From Brevibacterium sp. CCUG 69071 (GTDB taxonomy: Bacteria; Actinomycetota; Actinomycetes; Actinomycetales; Brevibacteriaceae), in assembly GCF_021023135.1 (NCBI RefSeq), contig NZ_PGFV01000001.1:992001-1056000 (forward strand): a DNA stretch of 64,000 bases. The letters are read 5' to 3'. Positions 7,668 to 14,779 of the stretch are shown here, in pieces. Below the pieces are notes generated by a model that saw only the letters and a list, made by a program, of their open reading frames with translations, had not been told where the DNA came from and ran no database searches. Every line of letters begins with the position of its first letter. Positions within the stretch are counted from its first letter, which is position 1. A program made the translations under genes and the position numbers.

Positions 7668-8980
7668 CCGTCGGTCCTCGTGCCGATCTGGACCAGCTGG
7701 GGCGCGGGTGTGCAGCACCCGCCCGACGTCGCCTGCTCCGGGGCGTCGAACAGGCCCGATCCGCCGCACACGCCGGTGTCGGGCAGCTCCAGCTCGACAC
7801 GGTCAGCCGCCTCGTGATCGCCGGCGAGCTCGGCGACGACACTGCGGACCTGCTCGTATCCGGTCATCGCTAGAAACGTTGGAGCGCGGCCGTAGGACTT
7901 CGCGCCGACGATGTAGAAGCCCGGTTCCGGGTGGGCGAGATCGGTCGCCCCCGTGGCGTGCACTGAGCCGCAGGAATGAAGATTCGGATCAACCTCAGTG
8001 GCGACCTTCGTCGGAGCCTGCAGGCGCACGTCGAGGTCGAGTCGGACTTCGGAGAGGAACGACAGGTCGGGACGAAAGCCCGTCGCGACGACCACTCGGT
8101 CCGCGGGTTCGAGTCGGCGTCCGTCCTCGGCGACGAGCACCGCCCGACCGTCTTCGACGAGGACCCGCTCGGTACGGAATCCGGTGACGAGGTCGATGAA
8201 GCCATCCTCGACTACCTTCTTCGCTCGCTGGCCCAGGGCACCGCGCTCGGGCAGTTCGTCGGCGGAACCGCCGCCGAAGGCGTTGCCGACGGTACCGCGG
8301 CGCAGCGCCCAGGTCACCCGGGTGCCCGGCTCGCGGCGGACCACTGTCGCGAGGTCGCCGATCGCGGTCGCGGCCGAGTGGCCGCTGCCGACCACGACGA
8401 TGTGCTTGCCTGCCAGTTCGGCGGCCTCCTCGCGGCTCGGCGTGCGGTGATCAAGTAGGCCGGCTTCGACGGCGGCCTGTTCGCCGAGGGCGGGCAGTCC
8501 CTCCGCGCCCGCCGGGCTCGGTGCCCGCCAGGTGCCCGAGGCGTCGACCACAGCCTTGGCCTCAAGCCGTTCTTCAGTGTCGTCGGCGCGGCGGACGTGG
8601 ACGACGAACGGCTGCTCCGCGCGGCCGGCGTCGACCGAGAGGTCGCGGCCCTTGCGGCCCACGCCTATGACGCGGGAGCTGTAGCGAACACGGTCGCTCA
8701 GCGTCTCGGCCAGCGGGGCCAGGTATTCCTCGACCCACTGAGCGCCGGTCGGGTAGCCGGTCTCGGGCGCGCTCCAACCGGTCGGCTCGAGCAGCCGGCG
8801 CGACGCTGGGTCGATGAGCTCGGACCACGGCGAGAACAGGCGGACGTGGCCCCACTCGGATACCGCAGATGCCGGACCGTCGCCCGACTCCAGGACCACG
8901 GGCTCCAGGCCTCGCTCGAGCAGATGAGCAGCAGCGGCCAGGCCCTGCGGACCGGCCCCGATAACGACGACGGGATTCAC
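7664..8980 (-). CDS. FAD-dependent oxidoreductase with Cys-rich tail, arsenic cluster
   Basis: A 438-residue flavoprotein of the thioredoxin-reductase/monooxygenase superfamily. It has VVVIGAGPQGLAAAAH at the N-terminus, a second dinucleotide site (IVVVGSGHSAATA) and VVVATGFRPD. It ends in VCGGSG...SGGCCTPAP, a tail with three cysteines including a vicinal pair. The internal GTG at 8980 is preferred because GGAGG stands directly upstream; the upstream ATG at 8992 would place that site inside the gene. It is the first gene of an operon with a second monooxygenase and an MFS transporter, divergent from arsR with two ArsR-type dyads between. The cysteine tail could bind As(III) or relay electrons; this is inference. 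Confidence 0.82.
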   Translation of the reverse strand: MNPVVVIGAGPQGLAAAAHLLERGLEPVVLESGDGPASAVSEWGHVRLFSPWSELIDPASRRLLEPTGWSAPETGYPTGAQWVEEYLAPLAETLSDRVRYSSRVIGVGRKGRDLSVDAGRAEQPFVVHVRRADDTEERLEAKAVVDASGTWRAPSPAGAEGLPALGEQAAVEAGLLDHRTPSREEAAELAGKHIVVVGSGHSAATAIGDLATVVRREPGTRVTWALRRGTVGNAFGGGSADELPERGALGQRAKKVVEDGFIDLVTGFRTERVLVEDGRAVLVAEDGRRLEPADRVVVATGFRPDLSFLSEVRLDLDVRLQAPTKVATEVDPNLHSCGSVHATGATDLAHPEPGFYIVGAKSYGRAPTFLAMTGYEQVRSVVAELAGDHEAADRVELELPDTGVCGGSGLFDAPEQATSGGCCTPAPQLVQIGTRTDG

Positions 8981-8994
8981 TTCAACCTCCATGT

Positions 8995-9046
8995 ATTGAT
9001 GTTCTTCGATGGGTCGAGCTTGCCCCACATATCGACAGATGTCAAT
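8995..9046. promoter_or_regulatory. Paired ArsR operators between arsR and the flavoprotein operon
   Basis: Two related 16-bp dyads, ATTGATGTTCTTCGAT (8995-9010) and ATCGACAGATGTCAAT (9031-9046), lie 36 bp apart, about three and a half helical turns. The second matches the reverse complement of the operator at 1385-1400 in 14 of 16 positions. Read on the minus strand it contains TTGACA, a -35 candidate for the flavoprotein operon. Both divergent transcripts would be repressed from here. Confidence 0.65.
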
Positions 9047-9066
9047 GCATGAGGCAGAATGGACCC

Positions 9067-9411
9067 ATGACCACTCCCCCAGCCATCGAGTCCGCATCCG
9101 ACGTCGCGCCCTGCTGCGTCCTCGGCGAGACGATCGACGACGCGGTCGCCCAGGACCTCGCCAGGGTGTTCAAGGCTCTCGGCGATCCCACCCGGGTCAA
9201 GCTCATGTCCATCATCGCCGGAAGCAGCGCGGGCGAGATGTGCGTCTGCGACCTCACAGAACCGGTAGGCCTGTCGCAGCCGACGGTCTCCCACCACATG
9301 AAGCTGCTCGTCGAGGCCGGCCTGGTCGAGCGCGAGCAGCGCGGCCGCTGGGCGTACTACCGGCCGACCATCGACACCCTGGCGTCCGCAGCCAAGGCGC
9401 TCATCGCCTGA
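9067..9411 (+). CDS. arsR: ArsR arsenite-responsive repressor
   Basis: A 114-residue winged-helix repressor (LARVFKALGDPTRVKLM, then VGLSQPTVSHHMKLL). Cysteines stand at C16-C17 near the N-terminus and at C59 and C61 in MCVCDL. Corynebacterium ArsR is known to bind arsenite with an N-terminal CC pair plus one Cys of this later region, so this should be the same design. The ATG at 9067 was chosen because the earlier ATG at 9049 abuts the operator. It is transcribed divergently from the flavoprotein operon and probably controls that operon, itself and the promoter at 1385-1414. Confidence 0.9.
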   Translation: MTTPPAIESASDVAPCCVLGETIDDAVAQDLARVFKALGDPTRVKLMSIIAGSSAGEMCVCDLTEPVGLSQPTVSHHMKLLVEAGLVEREQRGRWAYYRPTIDTLASAAKALIA

Positions 9412-9557
9412 TGGAAGGCGTGCGCGTCTGTCGACGGAGTGCCTGATTGCCGGACGACCCTCGCTCAGCAGCACTGGCGTCACCAAGACCGATTCTTCCT
9501 GCTGCGACAGCCTGCGGAAACCTGCGACGCAGCGGACACGTCGACCAAGACGAGCCA

Positions 9558-9631
9558 GTGCTAACTTGAAAGCACTACATCCCTCACGCCTCTCCACGAT
9601 GCGCACTTGGGGGATTTTCTCTGCCCACGTC
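9558..9631 (+). repeat. Conserved leader with terminator hairpin, copy A
   Basis: This 74-bp stretch closely matches 25009-25080. It holds a stem ATCCCTCA/TGGGGGAT (9579-9586 with 9608-9615) followed by TTTTCTCT, a factor-independent terminator shape on the plus strand. In copy B the same unit directly precedes a small gene. Here that gene is missing and the converging gene at 9639-10613 begins instead, so this copy is orphaned. Confidence 0.7.
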
Positions 9632-9638
9632 GTCAAGC

Positions 9639-10613
9639 TCAGACCGGTCGGTGCTGAGCCTTATCGAGCTCCGCCAGCACCTCGCCAGGATTCTTGACCA
9701 GGTCGAACAGGCTGCTTGTCCGGCGGGCCCACCGCGCTGGGTCGTCACCCTCAGCAAACGCGGCAGCCGAGGCGAACTGGTCGTGGAGATTGACCGGCAA
9801 TAGGTCAGCCAGCTCCGCACCGAACTCGCCAGCGCGGCCGGCTCGAGGAGACGAAGGCCGCAAGAATCTGCCCGGCTTCCCGGTCGCCGGGATCAGTTCG
9901 TCTGATGCACCTTCAAGGGCTGCGACAGCGTCGCTCACCCAATCGGTGTCCCAGGCATCAGACAGAGGTACCGCGATCTGCTGAACGCCTTGGATCGCAT
10001 CTCGTCCCAGCGCCAGTGAGAGCCCGCCTGGATCCTCGTGGTAGTTGAGGTAGCGTGCGACGTCGATTCCTGGAGGGCAGACCTCGGCGAGGACGACGTC
10101 ACCAAGCCAGTTGCTGGGATCGACGATCCAACCCTCCCGTTCTGTGACAGATGGTTTCAGATGGACCCGGTAGAGGTAAAACTGATTGCCTCGGTCAGCC
10201 TGGTCGCGCATTCGCCTGAGCATGTTGTGCACCGCGGCCTCGTACGTGCCGACGTGGAGCGCTTTCGCCCGCTGCCGCGCGGCCCACGCTGTGACCCTCT
10301 CGTCGCCGCCCATCATCCTTCGGATCCCGGGCGTCAAGTCCGCCGCGGGGTCGAAGTCCCTCGACGGCCAGTCCGGCTGCGTGCTCGTGTGATACCAGAA
10401 AAACTGTGCTACCAGGTCGTCGTTCAGGGCAGGGTCGCCAGCATCGACCGTCACTCTGGGTGCGTCCTCGTGCTCGCATGTCAGGCCGCAGCCGGGACAT
10501 GTCTCCTTCGCCTGCTCCCAGCGGTCGATCCAGTCCAGGTCGACGACGAAACAATGGCCGCAGCCGCCGCACAGCATGCGCCGATCGCGCCAGAAGTCAA
10601 GGGGTCGTTCCAT
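9639..10613 (-). CDS. Zinc-ribbon protein of unknown function next to Abi_2
   Basis: A 324-residue protein with an N-terminal zinc ribbon (CGGC at 15-18 and CPGCGLTC at 39-46). Two short motifs follow: WYHTST at about 73-78 and ALHVGTYEAA at 118-127. Then come YLYRVHL and YLNYHEDPGGLSLAL. His followed by G-T/S in a strand, a later Tyr and a later Glu is reminiscent of ADP-ribosyltransferase-like folds, but I could not confirm this. The ATG at 10613 was chosen because GGAG precedes it; the frame to 10784 looks non-coding. It lies 318 bp downstream of the Abi_2 gene on the same strand, inside the same inserted segment. A toxin or effector role is possible but unproven. Confidence 0.6.
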   Translation of the reverse strand: MERPLDFWRDRRMLCGGCGHCFVVDLDWIDRWEQAKETCPGCGLTCEHEDAPRVTVDAGDPALNDDLVAQFFWYHTSTQPDWPSRDFDPAADLTPGIRRMMGGDERVTAWAARQRAKALHVGTYEAAVHNMLRRMRDQADRGNQFYLYRVHLKPSVTEREGWIVDPSNWLGDVVLAEVCPPGIDVARYLNYHEDPGGLSLALGRDAIQGVQQIAVPLSDAWDTDWVSDAVAALEGASDELIPATGKPGRFLRPSSPRAGRAGEFGAELADLLPVNLHDQFASAAAFAEGDDPARWARRTSSLFDLVKNPGEVLAELDKAQHRPV

Positions 10614-10931
10614 GGCTCCATTCTCCAGGAACGTCTTGCAGAGAAGGACCAACAATCTGGTCCGGGTCGACGGGATGGTCTGTGGTCGTCGGTGCACGAG
10701 CTCTAGAACGAATCTCAGAAAGGCTGATTGACCGAAGCCAATCGTGGCCGCCCTGAACGCACGACTCCAGACCTGCGAGCTCATCGCACATTTCGATTAC
10801 ACCAAAGGAGAACTCCTCCTCATAGGCGGAGACGTTCCGATCGTTGACGACAATGGCCGGCTGATAGATGCACTTGGCCTCCCGGGTGGCACCCCCGAGC
10901 AAGACGCGGAAGTCGCCCGCGATGCAACGGG
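10614..10931. other. Gap without a clear gene between Abi_2 and zinc-ribbon genes
   Basis: Both strands hold overlapping open frames here (plus from 10744, minus from inside the Abi_2 gene), and neither is convincing. The minus frame reading FRVLLGGATREAKCIY onward has fair third-position GC but no usable start codon. A small gene could be hidden here. Confidence 0.3.
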
Positions 10932-12464
10932 CTACGAGCTCATCCTGCTCGGCGCGACGAAGCTGCTCATCGCACCGGCCTCCTCGACTGCCGCTGTGAA
11001 GTCCCGCTCGGATACTGAGTGCAGCAGGTCGGCCGGCGATCGATCCGAGCCGTCCGGACCCTTCGGTAATCCAGAGTGCGATGTCTGCCACCAGTCCAAC
11101 AGCGCAGACGCGAGCAGTGTTGGGTCTGTGTCTGCGTATGTGGTGACGAACATTCTGTTAATTTCCGCGAGGGCGTCGATGATTTTGCCGTCACGGAACT
11201 GGAAAGCGGGATAGTGCCTGGTCTTCCCGAGTTCGACCTCGATTACGACTTGGTATTTCCGATAGGCCCGCAACAGGCTGCGTTGAGCCGCCTTCATCGC
11301 TCGCGCGGCCTGCTCTGGCGTCCGATCGTACTCGGCGTCGATGACCTCTGCGCCAGTCAACGACGCTCGCGTCTCGGCGGCCGTCCGACACTCAGCACGG
11401 TCAAGCAGACTCGCCGCCAGCATGGGCGAAGTGTCGAGTGCGAAGCCCCGGTCCCATACAGGGCTGCTCCGCCAATCGTCGGGAAACCCGAGCTGCAACA
11501 TTGAGAATCCAATCTCCTGCGACCTGGCTTCAATGAAGTCCGCGAAGTCGACGACATCCGACCGCTCCGGCGCGATGCTCAACATGAGGTGACGCAAGAT
11601 GAGCAGCACGCCATAGAGCTTGTTATCCACGCCCTTGTCCGCGAGCGAAGCCAGAAGGTGGCTCGGGTCCGCGCGTGTCTGTCCCGGTGCGTCGATGACC
11701 ACGTCGAACGTACGGTTCCACAAGCGGCCGTAATGCGCACAGATGTTCCGGACGTTGCGGATGTTGTTAAGCCAATTGCTCAGTGCACCGCGGTCGCCGC
11801 TACCGTCGGCGGTGCAGATTTGGAAGCGCGCGGCGAGGATCTCCTGATCGCCCTGGGGCATCAGGTCGTAAAGGCCGCTCAGGACGCCGAACGACATCAC
11901 CTCCGTGGCGACCCAGATCGGCAGATGTGGACCGTATGTCTCGCGGAAGTGCACGACGAAGTCTCCGCGTGCGCGCTTCTCGTGGCGGTCGTACTCCTCG
12001 AGCCATTCGCGGTAGGCAGTGGTCGGCTCGGGAGACTCACTCGGGTCCGCCGACCGGAGCGCGCCAAGGTCGTCCGGCCGCCGATGGGCGAATCGGTCCG
12101 CCCTGCCGAGCCGGTGACCGATGTGGAACCGGAACGACGTTTCGACCATGCTGATGAAGTCACTTAGACGGGTCCGCAGCTCGTGGTCGAACTCGTACAG
12201 GGCGACCACGTGGGCCAGGCTCGTCTCGGGCATGAACGAGTCCAGGCGGATCTCGCGGCCGTCCTTGTCGAAACGGTCTGCAGGAGGCTCGGGTCGAGCT
12301 CGGTAGAGGTGCCAGTACCCCGACAGCCGGTAGTACCCGTAGCGTTCGAGGACGCCGGCAGCGAAGGTCTCTGTTCCGCAGTCCATGCCCCGCGTGCGCA
12401 GCCGCTGGATCTGCTCGGGGATCGTCAGGAATGGCTTGGCGTAGGTGCTGTCCGGCGTGCTCAT
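10932..12464 (-). CDS. Abi_2 (AbiD/AbiF) abortive-infection protein with extra C-terminal domain
   Basis: A 510-residue protein. Residues 10-320 are an Abi_2 domain: KPFLTIPEQIQRLRTRGM, then RYGYYRLSGYWHLYR, a FDHELRTRL helix, and RNICAHYGRLWNR at 239-251, whose R239-x4-H244 is the HEPN ribonuclease motif. Most Abi_2 proteins end near residue 320-350. Here another 150 residues follow. The segment at 418-485 (PAFQF-DGKI-ALAEIN...LLASALLDWW...SPADLL) resembles the DUF2384/MbcA-Xre antitoxin domain. A fused toxin and antitoxin-like or NAD-toxin-binding domain is inferred. A strong two-hairpin leader precedes the gene. It is part of a segment inserted into a duplicated acnA-distal module. Confidence 0.8.
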   Translation of the reverse strand: MSTPDSTYAKPFLTIPEQIQRLRTRGMDCGTETFAAGVLERYGYYRLSGYWHLYRARPEPPADRFDKDGREIRLDSFMPETSLAHVVALYEFDHELRTRLSDFISMVETSFRFHIGHRLGRADRFAHRRPDDLGALRSADPSESPEPTTAYREWLEEYDRHEKRARGDFVVHFRETYGPHLPIWVATEVMSFGVLSGLYDLMPQGDQEILAARFQICTADGSGDRGALSNWLNNIRNVRNICAHYGRLWNRTFDVVIDAPGQTRADPSHLLASLADKGVDNKLYGVLLILRHLMLSIAPERSDVVDFADFIEARSQEIGFSMLQLGFPDDWRSSPVWDRGFALDTSPMLAASLLDRAECRTAAETRASLTGAEVIDAEYDRTPEQAARAMKAAQRSLLRAYRKYQVVIEVELGKTRHYPAFQFRDGKIIDALAEINRMFVTTYADTDPTLLASALLDWWQTSHSGLPKGPDGSDRSPADLLHSVSERDFTAAVEEAGAMSSFVAPSRMSS

Positions 12465-12483
12465 CTGCTTATCGTCCTCGTGT

Positions 12484-12541
12484 CCCCGGCGCGGGGCAGA
12501 AAGAGAACAGGCCCGCGTCTCATCTAGAGAAGCGGACCTGT
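12484..12541 (-). ncRNA. Structured leader RNA candidate upstream of Abi_2
   Basis: Read on the minus strand, ACAGGTCCGC (12541-12532) pairs completely with GCGGGCCTGT (12516-12507) through one G-U. The interior adds TCTC/GAGA around the loop TAGAT. A second hairpin, CCCCG-CGC-CGGGG (12496-12484), follows 10 nt later. The Abi_2 start codon is about 20 nt further on. Abi_2/AbiF loci have been reported with upstream noncoding RNAs, as I recall. Transcription here is not shown by the sequence. Confidence 0.5.
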
Positions 12542-12676
12542 CGTGTTGGTACTAGCTTACGGCATCGGTTCACACGGACCAAACGGGCCGACGGAGCAGG
12601 ACGAGGCCTTCATGAATAGCCAGCCTCACTAAGTCAATGCGTTGGCCGGGCTCTGGATTCGCTCTGAAGACTGGCC

Positions 12677-12745
12677 ATGCAACTGCGCGCTAGAGACATC
12701 GGCGACTGGGCAGACGACCCGTTCTGGCGTCGCCACCTCGACTGA
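12677..12745 (+). pseudogene. 3' fragment of the small gene found whole at 25078
   Basis: A 22-codon frame reads MQLRARDIGDWADDPFWRRHLD. It aligns with the end of the gene at 25078-25407 (IPQDWADDPS), and the flanking DNA aligns as well. Its 5' part is absent: the conserved leader of that gene lies 3 kb away at 9558-9631. I infer that the defence cassette replaced or interrupted this gene. Confidence 0.55.
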
Positions 12746-12755
12746 ACCATAGCCA

Positions 12756-12800
12756 CACACATGGCCCCGTCAGGCCAGAGCCTGACGGGGCGCATGTGTG
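12756..12800. terminator. Terminator hairpin, duplicate of the acnA terminator
   Basis: GCCCCGTCAGGC pairs with GCCTGACGGGGC around the loop CAGA, extended outward by CACACATG/CATGTGTG. It corresponds to the hairpin at 25441-25482 that follows acnA. Confidence 0.75.
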
Positions 12801-13003
12801 AGACGCTAGAGCTACACATAAGCGGGCATGTCAGCTGTCAGATCGCCTTCTATCTGAGCGGTTCAGCTCAACTACCGGCAAGTTGGCGAAGCACGTACTG
12901 TATTGCTTTCGTTAGTGGCAGTTCGGGCCCTTGGGCACTTCAGAGACAGGTTCGGCAAACTGAAACCCCAGGTCAGACGCCGATTGTTTCCACTTGTTCA
13001 CCT

Positions 13004-13063
13004 ACCGCTACCGCAGCATGTCTCGGTGCTGATCTTGGCGGGTCAACATGCTGCGATAGCGGT
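13004..13063. repeat. Long inverted repeat near the island junction
   Basis: ACCGCTACCGCAGCATGT (13004-13021) and ACATGCTGCGATAGCGGT (13046-13063) are reverse complements with one mismatch, separated by 24 nt. No T-run follows. It lies about 100 bp inside the left junction of the second island and is not explained by any gene. The rest of 12901-13076 shows nothing. Confidence 0.6.
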
Positions 13064-13076
13064 TCATGTGTCAGAC

Positions 13077-13241
13077 TCACCGCTCCATTCGGTTTGATCC
13101 GATGATCCATGCTTCTTCATCCACCGGAACGGGATCCAGGACTGCTTCGGCGAGCTTGGCAAGACGATCGGCAGTGAGATCTGGGCGCGTGGGCGACCTG
13201 TGCCGAGCACGCTTAAGGCGGCCCCCTCGGACCCATTGCAT
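13077..13241 (-). CDS. Short reading frame or gene tail at the island edge
   Basis: A 54-codon frame starting MQWVRGG and containing RPDLTADRLAKLAEAVLDP and EEAWIIGSNRMER. The second half has the composition of a real protein and looks like the end of a larger one. No Shine-Dalgarno sequence precedes the ATG. I do not recognise the family. It may be the remnant of an island gene. Confidence 0.35.
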   Translation of the reverse strand: MQWVRGGRLKRARHRSPTRPDLTADRLAKLAEAVLDPVPVDEEAWIIGSNRMER

Positions 13242-13276
13242 GCTTGGGCCGCCGGCGTGAATGAGAGAATCGCTCC

Positions 13277-14638
13277 ATGCCCGACCTCTCGCCCCCAGCC
13301 GACTCCTCAGTCAGGGCGTCCATTCTCGACACCAGCGTCATCCCGCTCGGCGAGCGGGCTCTCCAGGGCATTCTCGATCATGTGATGGCCGTCGGTGACG
13401 AGGCCGAGACAACCTGTCTCGAGGTCAAGGGCCCGCTCGACATGGGAAGCAAGACGTCCACGGCCAAGATCGTGAAGTTCCTCCTGGGAGCGGCCAATCG
13501 TCGTCCGCACGAGGCGGCCCGGCATTTCCGCGGTTACGCGGTACTCGTGATCGGTGCGCAGAAGGACGATGCCCCCGGAGTGCCTCGCGGCACCGAGGCC
13601 CACGAGCTCGAGGACCGCCTCCGCCCCTACCTCGGACCGCAGTTCCCCGCCTTCGAGTTCGGGAGGATCGGAGTCGGCCGCGACAACGAAGTGCTATTCG
13701 TCATCGCCCAGCCGCCCGAGGACGGCCAGTCGATCTTCCCCTGCCACAAGAGCTATCAGGGCGACGACCGCCGCGACAGCCTCGAGGACGGAGCGATCTA
13801 CGTGCGGGGCACCAGCAACACCCGTCCCGCACGGTCCGGAGAGGTCCTCGCGCTCGTCGAGCGCGCCCGCGGCGGCGGAAAGCCGCCGATCGTGCTCGAG
13901 GTGGAACTGGTCGGCTGCGTCCATCGCGTCGACCGCGTCGAGGAAGTCCTGGAGCAGCTGCTGAACTACCGAGAAGAGCAATTCAGCAAGGAACCGGAGC
14001 AGCACGAGAGGAGCTCCTTCTCCCCGGCGTCGCTCCAGTTGGCGTCGAGCGCATTCGGAACCCCGAGACCGCTGTCGAGGGAAGACCGCGAGAAGGCCCT
14101 GGCCGCTTGGCGGAGTAAAAAGGCCGAACACATCGCAGGCAGCCGGGAGCACTTCCTGGGCGCGGGACTGCTAGGAGCGGGGATCCGCGTGCTCAGCCGC
14201 GACCGTTTCATCGCGAAGCCGCGCCTGACCTTGACCTTCCACGGGTGCGAACTGTTCGACCACCTCGATGCCGACGACGCAGACTTCGAGAAAGCGGCCG
14301 AGCCAGTGCTGCGGAGACAGAATCCGCTCGGGCCAGGCTTCGACTACTCGACGCTCCGTCCCCTCCCAAGGGACTACCCCGTGAGCTGGAGCAACCGAGG
14401 CGAGGACGCGGAGATCGTGCTCACCCCGGAATCGTTGCGTCCGAACGATCCGTGGACCACCGACCAAGACGACTACGTGATCGTCGCGAGGGATCCCGGA
14501 GCCGGCTTGGTGGAGGTCTCCTGGGTCCTCACCGAGGACGGCAACGACACGGTGGCCACCGGCGAGATCACGGTGCCGACCAAGGAGCTCATCGACGCCG
14601 CCGACCTGTTCAAGTCAGTGTTCTCTGACGAGGAGTGA
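13277..14638 (+). CDS. Schlafen/AlbA_2-like putative nucleic-acid-binding protein
   Basis: A 453-residue protein. Residues 40-190 follow the AlbA_2/Schlafen core: ETTCLEVKG (acidic residue plus lysine), a KIVKFLLGAANR helix, a GYAVLVIG strand, PAFEFGRIGV, and a late DGAIYVRGTSNTRPAR. The remainder, about 250 residues, is charged and I do not recognise it. Bacterial proteins of this type are often found in mobile regions and some act in phage defence; the function here is unknown. It is the first full gene of the second island block and stands alone on the plus strand. Confidence 0.6.
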   Translation: MPDLSPPADSSVRASILDTSVIPLGERALQGILDHVMAVGDEAETTCLEVKGPLDMGSKTSTAKIVKFLLGAANRRPHEAARHFRGYAVLVIGAQKDDAPGVPRGTEAHELEDRLRPYLGPQFPAFEFGRIGVGRDNEVLFVIAQPPEDGQSIFPCHKSYQGDDRRDSLEDGAIYVRGTSNTRPARSGEVLALVERARGGGKPPIVLEVELVGCVHRVDRVEEVLEQLLNYREEQFSKEPEQHERSSFSPASLQLASSAFGTPRPLSREDREKALAAWRSKKAEHIAGSREHFLGAGLLGAGIRVLSRDRFIAKPRLTLTFHGCELFDHLDADDADFEKAAEPVLRRQNPLGPGFDYSTLRPLPRDYPVSWSNRGEDAEIVLTPESLRPNDPWTTDQDDYVIVARDPGAGLVEVSWVLTEDGNDTVATGEITVPTKELIDAADLFKSVFSDEE

Positions 14639-14779
14639 GCACGCCGCCAGATGCCGCTGGCGGTCGTAGCTGCGAGGGCGACCCATGAGACCAAAACTCC
14701 CGCAACGTTGCAGGGATCTCGTCTCGTTATGAAGATGTCTAAGAGACACCCTCATCGACCGCCACTGCACATCATCCAA

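Larger units (their letters stand above)
12675..12900. repeat. Duplicated acnA-distal module, copy A
   Basis: This block parallels 25350-25584: the end of a small gene (DWADDP codons), the big terminator hairpin, a variable stretch, then the last 33 bp of acnA (12868-12900, 31 of 33 identical, still encoding [10 protein letters not shown] and stop on the minus strand). Homology stops sharply at 12900. The sequence differences spread along it suggest that this copy came from a related strain rather than from a recent local duplication. Confidence 0.8.
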
